DNA from: Kineosporia succinea
GTDB taxonomy: Bacteria > Actinomycetota > Actinomycetes > Actinomycetales > Kineosporiaceae
Assembly: GCF_030811555.1 (NCBI RefSeq)
Contig: NZ_JAUSQZ010000001.1
Location: forward strand, 6,011,241 to 6,075,240
DNA length: 64,000 nucleotides
Direction of reading: 5' to 3'
Shown here: positions 36,115-43,223 of the stretch, one piece after another
How positions within the stretch are numbered: the stretch's first letter is position 1
Layout of the letters: each line of letters opens with the position of its first letter
Position numbers and translations under genes: made by a program
The notes under the pieces: model-generated
Seen by the model: the letters and a program-made list of their open reading frames with translations, nothing else
Told to the model about the DNA's origin: nothing
Databases searched by the model: none

Positions 36115-37293
36115 TCAGCGGCCGTCGCCGGCGGGAAGGAACGGCGTGTGGCCGGTGGCGCCGAGGGCGGACCCGGGTGCGGAGAACAGGTCGCGCTCGC
36201 GCAGGAGCGGCAGGACGCCCTCACCGAACCAGTACAGCTCCTCCAGGTGCGGGTAGCCGGACAGGACGAACTCGTCGATCCCGAGGGCCGCGTACTCGGC
36301 GATCCGGTCGGCGACCTCGGTGTGCGAGCCGACCAGGGCCGTCCCGGCCCCACCGCGCACCAGACCGACACCGGCCCACAGGTTCGGCGTCACCTCCAGC
36401 GCGTGCGGATCGCGCCAGTCGCCCCCGGCCCGCACCCCCTCGTGCAACTCGCGCATCCGGGCCTGCCCGGTCGACTCGCTGCGGGACAGCCCGGCCTGGG
36501 CGGCCTCCACGACCTGCGGGCCCAGGGCCTCCAGCAGGCTCCCGGCCTGCCGCCAGGCCGCCTCGGAGGTGTCCCGCGCGATCACGTGCAGCCGGATGCC
36601 GAAGCGCACCCGCCGCCCTCGCGCGGCCGCGAGATCCCGGATCCAGGCGATCTTCTCGGCCACCGGGCCGGGTGGCTCGCCCCAGGTGAGGTAGACGTCG
36701 CTGTGCTCGGCGGCGACCGGCCCGGCGGCTGCCGAGGACCCACCGAAATACAGCGGCGGCGGCGCCGAGGGCACGGTCGGCAGCCGGGCTCCCTCGACCT
36801 GCAGGTGCTGTCCGCCGAAGGTGACCGTTTCGCCCCGCCACAGCCTGCGGACCACGGTGAGGAACTCGTCGCAGCGGGCGTAGCGCTCCTCCTTGGACAG
36901 GAAGTCGCCGTAGGAGCGCTGCTCGTGGGCCTCGCCGCCGGTGACCACGTTCAGCAGGAGGCGGCCCGGGGCATGGGCCTCGAAGGTCGCCGCCATCTGA
37001 GCGGCCAGGGTGGGGCTGATCAGGCCGGGACGGAAGGCGACGAGGTACTTCAGCCGCTCGGACTCGCGCGTCAGCATGGCCGTGGTCAGCCAGGCGTCCT
37101 CGCACCAGGCGCCGGCCGGGGTGAGGGCCCCGGTGAAGCCGAACTCCTCGGCCGCGCGGGCGATCGAGCCGAGGTAGCCCAGGCTGGCCCGGCGGTCCCC
37201 GGACGTGGTGCCCGCAGGCAGGCCGTGCCCGCCGCCGACGATGAACCGTGAGTCGCCGTACGTGGGCAGGAACCAGTGGAAGGTGAGGGACAC
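36115..37293 (-). CDS. ssuD: LLM-class flavin-dependent alkanesulfonate monooxygenase (SsuD-like)
   Basis: A 392-residue member of the bacterial luciferase superfamily. SsuD-type segments are MSLTFHWFLPTYGDSRFIVG, EFGFTGALTPAGAWCEDAWL, LKYLVAFRPGLISPTLAAQM, GRLLLNVVTGGEAHEQRSYG and the late FVLSGYPHLEELYWFGEGVL. It should use FMNH2 and O2 to convert an alkanesulfonate to an aldehyde and sulfite. No NAD(P)H:FMN reductase is encoded beside it, so a reductase elsewhere is needed. Its start is 13 bases after the SfnB-like gene, so they form an operon. Confidence 0.88.
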   Translation of the reverse strand: MSLTFHWFLPTYGDSRFIVGGGHGLPAGTTSGDRRASLGYLGSIARAAEEFGFTGALTPAGAWCEDAWLTTAMLTRESERLKYLVAFRPGLISPTLAAQMAATFEAHAPGRLLLNVVTGGEAHEQRSYGDFLSKEERYARCDEFLTVVRRLWRGETVTFGGQHLQVEGARLPTVPSAPPPLYFGGSSAAAGPVAAEHSDVYLTWGEPPGPVAEKIAWIRDLAAARGRRVRFGIRLHVIARDTSEAAWRQAGSLLEALGPQVVEAAQAGLSRSESTGQARMRELHEGVRAGGDWRDPHALEVTPNLWAGVGLVRGGAGTALVGSHTEVADRIAEYAALGIDEFVLSGYPHLEELYWFGEGVLPLLRERDLFSAPGSALGATGHTPFLPAGDGR

Positions 37294-37306
37294 GCGCTGC
37301 CTCTTC

Positions 37307-38551
37307 TCAGATCTGGCCGTGACGGGGCGGGGCGACGCCGTCCAGCAGATGACGCCCGATGTGCTGGACCTTCCAGCGGGCCGGGTCGTGCAGGGTGTGG
37401 GTACGGGCGTCGCGCCAGAACCGCGACAGGTTGCCCGAGCGCTGTGCCGAGCGGGTCCCGGCCAGCTCGAACAGCACCGAGGAGGCCTCGACGGCGGCCC
37501 GGCCGGCGGCGACCTTGGCCACGGCGGTGGAGATCGAGGCCTGCTCGGTGGTGTCGGGGCCGGGCGCCTCGCGGGCGATGCCGACGAGGACGGCGGCCTC
37601 CCTCAGCAGCGCCTCGGCGGCCCGCACGGTGATCTCGGCCTCACCCGCGGTCTGCACCAGGAGCGGGTCGTCGGAGGCCTTCTGGCCGCCCGCCTCGAAC
37701 CAGGGACGGGCCCCGGCCACCGCCAGCACGGCCGCGTCCAGCGCGGCGCGGGCGATCCCGGCGTCGATCGCGGCGTGCAGGACCTGGGCGAAAGCGCCGT
37801 AGACGGTGGGGGAGTCGAAGATCGAGGTGAACGGGACGACGTCCTCGGCGGGCACCGCAACGTCGTGCAGGCGGACCGTGCCGCTGCCGGTGGTCCGCTG
37901 CCCCATGGCGTCCCAGTCGTCCTGCACGCTCACGCCGGGGGCGTCGGCCGGGACGAACGCGATGGCCTTGTCCGCGCTGCCGTCGGGGCGAGGGGCGGGC
38001 AGTACCGCGCGCACCAGGAGCCGATGGGCGAACAGCGATCCGGTCGCGTAGAACTTCTCGCCGGTGAGCCGGTACCGGCCGGGCCGGGTGGGATCGGGGG
38101 CCAGGACGGTCACGTCGTCGGTGATGGTGCGCCCGCCGCGCTCGGTCTGGGCGTTGGCGTAGCGGGCCCCCTCCAGTACCTCGCCGAAGAAGCGCCGCTG
38201 CTGCTCCGGTGTCCCGCGCAGGCGCAGGGCCTCCAGGAAAACGTAGTGGCTGTGCGGGATCTGGCCGAGGTTGGGGTCGGCCGCGGACAGTCGCCGGAAC
38301 ACCTCGGTGAGCGTGGGGACGCCGACGTCCGCGCCGCCCAGCGCGGCCGGCACGGTGAGGGCGTACAGCCCGGCCCGGCTGAGCCGATCGATCTGCGCGT
38401 GGGGCAGCGTGCGGTCGGCATCGCGTTGCCCGGCACCCTCGGCGAGCCCTGGCAGTAGCGCGTCCAGCGTGCGCAGCGCCTCGTCCTCGTCGCGGATCCG
38501 CTCCGGTTTCTCTTCCGGCGGCCAGGGCGGTCCGGGTACCTGACCCGTCAT
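37307..38551 (-). CDS. Acyl-CoA-dehydrogenase-fold flavin monooxygenase (SfnB/DszC-like)
   Basis: A 414-residue protein of the acyl-CoA dehydrogenase superfamily: LPHAQIDRLSRAGLYALTVP, GADVGVPTLTEVFRRLSAAD, PNLGQIPHSHYVFLEALRL, TERGGRTITDDVTVLAPDPT, YRLTGEKFYATGSLFAHRL, FWRDARTHTLHDPARWKVQH. These read like SfnB/DszC, which use reduced flavin and O2 on organosulfur compounds rather than CoA esters. First gene of a two-gene sulfur operon with the SsuD-like gene. Expression is probably induced under sulfate limitation, as inferred from the family. Confidence 0.85.
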   Translation of the reverse strand: MTGQVPGPPWPPEEKPERIRDEDEALRTLDALLPGLAEGAGQRDADRTLPHAQIDRLSRAGLYALTVPAALGGADVGVPTLTEVFRRLSAADPNLGQIPHSHYVFLEALRLRGTPEQQRRFFGEVLEGARYANAQTERGGRTITDDVTVLAPDPTRPGRYRLTGEKFYATGSLFAHRLLVRAVLPAPRPDGSADKAIAFVPADAPGVSVQDDWDAMGQRTTGSGTVRLHDVAVPAEDVVPFTSIFDSPTVYGAFAQVLHAAIDAGIARAALDAAVLAVAGARPWFEAGGQKASDDPLLVQTAGEAEITVRAAEALLREAAVLVGIAREAPGPDTTEQASISTAVAKVAAGRAAVEASSVLFELAGTRSAQRSGNLSRFWRDARTHTLHDPARWKVQHIGRHLLDGVAPPRHGQI

Positions 38552-39214
38552 CTCGGCTCCCTGATGGTTCGGTGAGAAGCACGTCCCTGAGCGCTTCTAA
38601 CTCTCTTTAACTGGCAGAAGTAGTGGAGAATGCGTCAACTATCGACGTTCACGGGGGCGGCGTCCAGTCGCAGGTGATGAGCATCGGTCAGGGGAGGGTC
38701 GGTACAGCGGGCGATGTCGCCCCGGCGCTCCGTGGCATCCTGATACTCGTGCATCTACGGCCCCGGCCCGAAACCCGTGTGGCGCTTGCGGTTCCGGGCC
38801 TATGCGTGAGCGTGTCGGCCACAGCCGTGGTCGTCGATCCGTTTTCCGGGGCTCCCGGTGCTGATCGAGGTGCCGCTGGCGGCGGTGGGCGCTGACCACC
38901 TGTGCCGGGGCGTGTCTCAATGGTCGCGTCAAGCGGCATCGGTAGCTGCTGCGGGCCCGGTAGGGCTTGTGGCCGCGGAGCATCGCGAACAGGGCGTCGG
39001 GTGTGACGGCGGGCCAAGCAGATGAGAGCGGCCCCTCCTGCGGTAAGCAACCAGCGCATATCAGTCTGACCGCGCGTCGCCGACGACGCGCACGCCCGCC
39101 GTCGCGACCGGGCCCAAACACACTGCAGAGCAGTTGAAGACTCCAACTCTCGACTGCCCTGCAGGCATGCCCTCTTGGCAGAGTCGACCTTGATGTCAGC
39201 TATGCAAGGCGGTT
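38552..39214. other. Gene-poor stretch with promoter region and IS110 scrap
   Basis: About 660 bases. The left part is the upstream region of the SfnB-like gene (AT-richer patch near 38590-38640). The middle holds the transposase remnant listed separately. Other open frames here overlap that remnant and show no recognisable product. Confidence 0.4.
38935..39036 (-). pseudogene. IS110-family transposase, C-terminal remnant with frameshift
   Basis: On the minus strand one frame reads ALICLARR and the next frame continues DALFAMLRGHKPYRARSS. Joined, this matches the C-terminal ALICLARR-x-DVLFAMLRDG text of IS110-type transposases (from memory of the family). The rest of the enzyme is absent. 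It marks the left side of the accessory zone. Confidence 0.5.
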
Positions 39215-40441
39215 CTACATCGTGACGACGACGATCGTTTCGGGCCGGGGGACCGCCATCCCGCTGTCGGCGGGCGGCTGTCCGAGGTGGCGTGGGTACA
39301 CCTGCACCTGCACTCCGGCGGTGCGCTGTGGCCCCCAGGCCGTGATGCCCTCACCGATGGCGGCCGCGAGCTGGGCACCGAGGGGGCCGTGACCGATCGC
39401 GCCGAGTTGCCAGCGGCCGGGCTGCTTCGGGGCTCGACGGATGGCGAAGTAGGCCAGGCTCCCGCCGTCGACGAGCGCGGGGGAGCGCACCGGGATTGCG
39501 GGGGTGCACAATGCTTCGGTGACGGCCCGGGGGTCGGCCTCGATCCGTACGGTGCGGGGGTCGGTGGAGGTCAGGCGCTGCCAAACCTCGTCCAAAGGCT
39601 CCTCGCCGTGCGCCATCTCAGCGCTCCAGTGCTCGGCGCGCTCTGAGCTGAGGACCCCGTTCAGTTGTTGGGCATCGACGGTCTGGTCGGCGTCGTAGTG
39701 CAGCTTCACCAAGTCGTCCGAGTCGATGGTGATGGTCTGCTCGTTGGGCTGGCCGATCATGGGGACGAAGCCGCACAGGAAGTCCCAGCTGGAATTCCAG
39801 TGGTCACCGCCGGCCTTGGTCAGGGCCAATGCGCGGGTGGTTGCCCGCCAGCGCAGGGGAAGCACCAGGCGCCCGTCGTCGGTGAGCTGCTGCCACCAGG
39901 TCAGGGGTATGTCGGAGGCGCCGACGGTGACGATGATGCGGTCGTAGGGGGCGTGCTCGCGGGCGCCGAGCGCTCCGTCCCGGGTGAGGACGCGCACCTC
40001 GGGGAAACCGGTGTTGTCGAGGTTGCGGCGGGCATTGGCGGTGACGTCGTTGTTGATGTCGACGGTGGTCACCTCCCCGTCGGGGCCGGTCAGGGTGGCC
40101 AGGAGTGCGGCGTTGTAGCCGGTGCCGGCGCCGATCTCGAGAATGCGCTGGCCGGGGCGCACGTTCAGGGCGTGGAGCATGGCGGCGACGACGGCCGGGA
40201 CGGAGGCGCAGCTGAGGTGAAGCGGTGCTCCTTCAGGGGAGGGGTGGGTGATGACGGCAGTGTCTGCGTAGGCAGTTTCGAGAGGGAAGTCTGGGACGTA
40301 GCGGTGACGCTCGACCTGTCGCATTGCGGCATCGACCCGCGGATCCAGGAGCAGACCTGAGGTGGTGGCCAGTTCGTTCGTGAGCCGGTCGACCATCGCG
40401 TTGCGCAGGGTCGCCGGGTCGGCGTCGGTGTTCACAGACAT
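39215..40441 (-). CDS. fxlM: Methyltransferase of the FxLD lanthipeptide system (PCMT-like)
   Basis: A 408-residue SAM-dependent methyltransferase: RVDAAMRQVERHRYVPDFPL and motif I ILEIGAGTGYNAALLATLTG as in protein-L-isoaspartate methyltransferases, followed by a long C-terminal extension. The opening DADPATLRNAMVDRL and overall length match the actinobacterial FxLD-system methyltransferases, which modify an Asp of a lanthipeptide precursor. Four bases separate it from the LanC remnant upstream, so it was part of that operon. The gene looks intact, but precursor and dehydratase genes are not in the window, so it is probably an orphan. Confidence 0.82.
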   Translation of the reverse strand: MSVNTDADPATLRNAMVDRLTNELATTSGLLLDPRVDAAMRQVERHRYVPDFPLETAYADTAVITHPSPEGAPLHLSCASVPAVVAAMLHALNVRPGQRILEIGAGTGYNAALLATLTGPDGEVTTVDINNDVTANARRNLDNTGFPEVRVLTRDGALGAREHAPYDRIIVTVGASDIPLTWWQQLTDDGRLVLPLRWRATTRALALTKAGGDHWNSSWDFLCGFVPMIGQPNEQTITIDSDDLVKLHYDADQTVDAQQLNGVLSSERAEHWSAEMAHGEEPLDEVWQRLTSTDPRTVRIEADPRAVTEALCTPAIPVRSPALVDGGSLAYFAIRRAPKQPGRWQLGAIGHGPLGAQLAAAIGEGITAWGPQRTAGVQVQVYPRHLGQPPADSGMAVPRPETIVVVTM

Positions 40442-40444
40442 GGA

Positions 40445-41170
40445 TCAGTTTCCCCCTTCGGGACGCGGAGTGGTGCGTTCCAGGAGCAGGCATCCGCCCC
40501 AGCGAATGTGCTGCGTGGAGTCTGCCAGGGCGCTTCCGGCGACGCCCTCAAGCAGGCCCGACTGGTGTCCTGGTGCGGTCCTGGTCTTGGGCCGGGTGGT
40601 TGGCCGTTGCCAGGGGCCGGTGAGGAGGTGGCGGGAGTCCGGGCCTGTGGGCAGTTGCGAGCTGGCCTGCTGCAGGGCGGCGGCGTCGTGGTGCAGCCCC
40701 AGTTCCTTGGCGGTGTCCCCGCACGCGAGCGCGGTCGCTTTAACTCCGGCCCAGCCGTGACAGACGTTGGGCTCGGTGATGAGCGTGCGCTGGCGCAGGT
40801 CGGCCACGACGCACAACAGGGCGCGGTGCGCCAGGTGCACCCGCGATTCATCGGTCAGGGCGGCCCCGGCCAACTGGTGTGCTCGGGCGATGCCGGGCGC
40901 GCCGTAGCACCAGGACGGCCGGGCGGGTGTCGGCTGTACCTGAGAGGGGTGGGCCTCCAGCTGGGGTAGTTCGATGAAATTGGGCCACCAGACGGCGCGA
41001 TCGTTCTCCTGGCGCCAGTGGTCAAGCCAGGTGCAGATCGTGTGGATCGCGTTGTCCTGGCCAGGCACGGTGATCCCGCGCAATTTCGCCGTCGACAGCA
41101 GGGCCAGAGGGCCGCTGATGCCGTGGGCCATCCCAAAACCTGCGTGAGCGTGGCGCGAGCGCATTGAGGA
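40445..41170 (-). pseudogene. LanC-like lanthionine cyclase, 3' half, truncated by an IS element
   Basis: The open frame runs from the IS boundary at 41170 (first ATG 41164) and gives 239 residues that are clearly the second half of a LanC cyclase: GMAHGISGPLALLSTAKLRG, SWCYGAPGIARAHQL (Zn ligand C86), EPNVCHGWAGVKATAL (Zn ligands C135, H136) and LLEGVAGSALA. A full LanC has about 400 residues and seven helical repeats; the N-terminal half is missing exactly at the inverted repeat of the IS. The zinc site is complete, but the barrel is not, so the product should be inactive. Confidence 0.85.
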
Positions 41171-42130
41171 CTTTCCAACCTCCTCAGGAGTTGAGGATCA
41201 CCACCTGAACCGCGTTCACCAGCCGCGTCGCGTGAGCGGGACTGGAGCGGATCTTGTGCAGGAGACGCCAGCTCTTGAGGTCGGCATTGGCGCGCTCGCC
41301 GGGAGCTCGCATCTGCGAGATCGATGTGTTGACGGCCTTTTGGCCGGTTGAGAGCTCCCTGCGGGTGAAGAGGTGGGAGCTGCGGTCGTGGCGCAGTCGA
41401 CGAAACGGCGCCCGGATCGTAGGCGCGGCACCGATGTAGGCGGTGTCGGCGAACGTGTTGACGCCGGCCGCGCCCAGAGCGGCGGGGATTCCGTGTTCCT
41501 TGGCGGCTCCGGCGTCGTGGCGGGCCCCGGGCAGGGCCGGTGATGCCCAGATCAGCCGGCCGGCCGGATCGGCGATGACCTGCACGTTCACCCCGTGAGT
41601 CTTGTGCTTGCCGGAGTAATAGATGCGGTCGCCTTTCGAGGCCATGGCCACCCGGTCGATACGCAGCAGTGTTCCGTCCAAGGTCACGTAGGCCTTCTTC
41701 GCCGCGGCCTGGATGGCCTGTTCCAGGGGCGGGGCGAGGCCGGCCAGGACCTCCAGGCCTTCGCGCAGGTAGCGGTAGGCCGTGCTCGTGCCGACCTTGA
41801 AGCCGATGGCCAGGTCGCGGTAGGTCTCGCCCTTCTTCAGGTGGGCCAGGAGCATCAAAGCCTGCTGCCCGGAGGACAACACGCGCCAGCGAGTTCCGCT
41901 CTGCTTCCGCTGGGTGCGCAACGCGTTCGTGACGAACCGCAGGTGTTGGGTGGACACGTTCATGCCTGAGCGGTAGACAAGCACTCGGAACTCCTGGTGA
42001 TGGATCTTGATCTCGACAATCGTGATCCCACCAGGGGTTTCTTCAGGTTTCGGCCACCGCCACGTGCACCCTTACCGCCCCCGTGACAGCAGAGCTCCCT
42101 GCGCTTCCTGCGTCTCGGGAGGTTGGAAAG
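41171..42130 (-). mobile_element. IS5-family insertion sequence (about 960 bp) with 13-bp terminal inverted repeats
   Basis: Ends are defined by CTTTCCAACCTCC at 41171-41183 and its perfect complement GGAGGTTGGAAAG at 42118-42130. The element carries one transposase gene. No target-site duplication is visible (flanks ...GAGGA and CTTTC...), and the flanks belong to two different genes, LanC and a PAS protein, both cut at the element. This indicates that the DNA between two sites was deleted or rearranged after insertion. Confidence 0.8.
41184..41984 (-). CDS. IS5-family transposase (DDE_Tnp_4 type)
   Basis: A 266-residue transposase with an N-terminal helix-turn-helix (YRDLAIGFKVGTSTAYRYLR) and a DDE nuclease. 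Acidic residues are seen in YVTLDGTLLRIDRV, NTFADTAYIGAAP and APGERANADLKSW. Full length with no frameshift, so the element could be active. The stop lies directly inside the left inverted repeat region (41184). The first codons may include a later ATG (MNVSTQHL). Confidence 0.9.
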   Translation of the reverse strand: MLVYRSGMNVSTQHLRFVTNALRTQRKQSGTRWRVLSSGQQALMLLAHLKKGETYRDLAIGFKVGTSTAYRYLREGLEVLAGLAPPLEQAIQAAAKKAYVTLDGTLLRIDRVAMASKGDRIYYSGKHKTHGVNVQVIADPAGRLIWASPALPGARHDAGAAKEHGIPAALGAAGVNTFADTAYIGAAPTIRAPFRRLRHDRSSHLFTRRELSTGQKAVNTSISQMRAPGERANADLKSWRLLHKIRSSPAHATRLVNAVQVVILNS

Positions 42131-42702
42131 CTTTCACTGCGCAGGACGATGTCGGAGGCGTTGTCGGCCAGCAGCCGGTAGGCCTGCACCAGATTGTCAC
42201 AGGCACGCCTGCCCCGTGGTGAGCCGGAGATATCCGTGAAGCGGACCATCACGCCGCACACGGGTGCCGGTCGTGACACCGCGCCGGGCTCGAGCATCGG
42301 CAGGGGCTGGGCGTCAATGTCCAGCCATACCGTGCGCGCCTCCGGCGGGATGATCACCCCCATGAGGAAGCCGGTGACAGGACGGCCCGTGGTCAGAGCC
42401 ACCAGCGCAGGGTGCCGATCTCCCGGCAGCGGCATCCCGTCCTCCGTGACGGCCTGCCATCGAGGGTCCAACGACGTAAGCCCCACGAGCTGGCGCCAGG
42501 ACAGTCCCAGCAAGGCCACCGCCGCCGGGTTCGCCGCGACGATCTCGCCATTGCCGTCCTGGACGAGGACAGCACTGCTCGACCCGTGCAGGGCGGCATG
42601 GTGTTCAGTGGCGGCACGCAGCAGGGGATCCGTATGGGGCCGCCACCGCAGCTCACCATCGGCATCGGAAACGTCGCGGATGTTGCTGTTCGGCGCAATC
42701 AC
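42043..42702 (-). pseudogene. PAS-domain sensor protein, 3'-truncated by the IS element
   Basis: The gene encodes a PAS domain (VLVQDGNGEIVAANPAAVAL, LLGLSWRQLVGLTSLDPRW, ending GVMVRFTDISG) and the beginning of a second one (YRLLADNASDIVLRSES). It reaches the IS end at 42130. The final 29 residues (FPTSRDAG... to a stop at 42043) are read from IS sequence. The usual output domain (GGDEF, kinase or phosphatase) is missing. The GTG start at 42702 lacks a Shine-Dalgarno. Confidence 0.75.
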
Positions 42703-42735
42703 CTTGAGTAGCCTATACGTGACTCAAGGTTGGCA

Positions 42736-42846
42736 ATGCGGTATATCGTCACCTTCTGTGTGAACGCCCGAACGGTCCACATGAAATCCCGCATACCCTG
42801 GCATATGGCGCTCGGCGAGGTCGAGGTGCTGATGGTTCCCCTGTGA
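42736..42846 (+). CDS. Possible 36-residue peptide
   Basis: A short frame (MRYIVTFCVNARTVHM..., ending EVLMVPL) with AAGG six bases before its ATG, divergent from the PAS gene remnant. No family recognised. It may be chance. Confidence 0.2.
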   Translation: MRYIVTFCVNARTVHMKSRIPWHMALGEVEVLMVPL

Positions 42847-43223
42847 GGGCCGCCGGGGCTGTCCCGGATCCGATCACGTCTCGCCTGTGACGATGTGCCT
42901 CCTCTCTCATGCGAGATCCGCCCACCCGCTTACCCGGGTCCTGGCCGTGACCCCGTCACCGCGAGCACGTGCAACGGCGGCTGCACGGAGATGTATCCGG
43001 CTGGTCAGGACCGCACTGGAACAACCCGTGGAACGTCGTCACGGTTGCATCGGGGCCAGATGCCGCACGCGTCGGCCCGCCGGGCTGACACCCATGCCCC
43101 GGAGGCCACGATCGCTACCGCCGACCGAACACCCCGAGCACGAGAAGTCCCTCTCAGAGCGAGCTCCAGAAGGCCTCATGCCCTCCACCCAGGCCACCTT
43201 CCACGGCCTCGGCGGGGCTGGCG
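42847..43223. other. Intergenic stretch before the plasmid/ICE-type genes
   Basis: About 380 bases with no supported gene. A long plus-strand frame crosses it and runs on through the LysM gene in another phase, but it is Pro/Arg-rich and has the look of GC-driven shadow reading. Confidence 0.4.
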
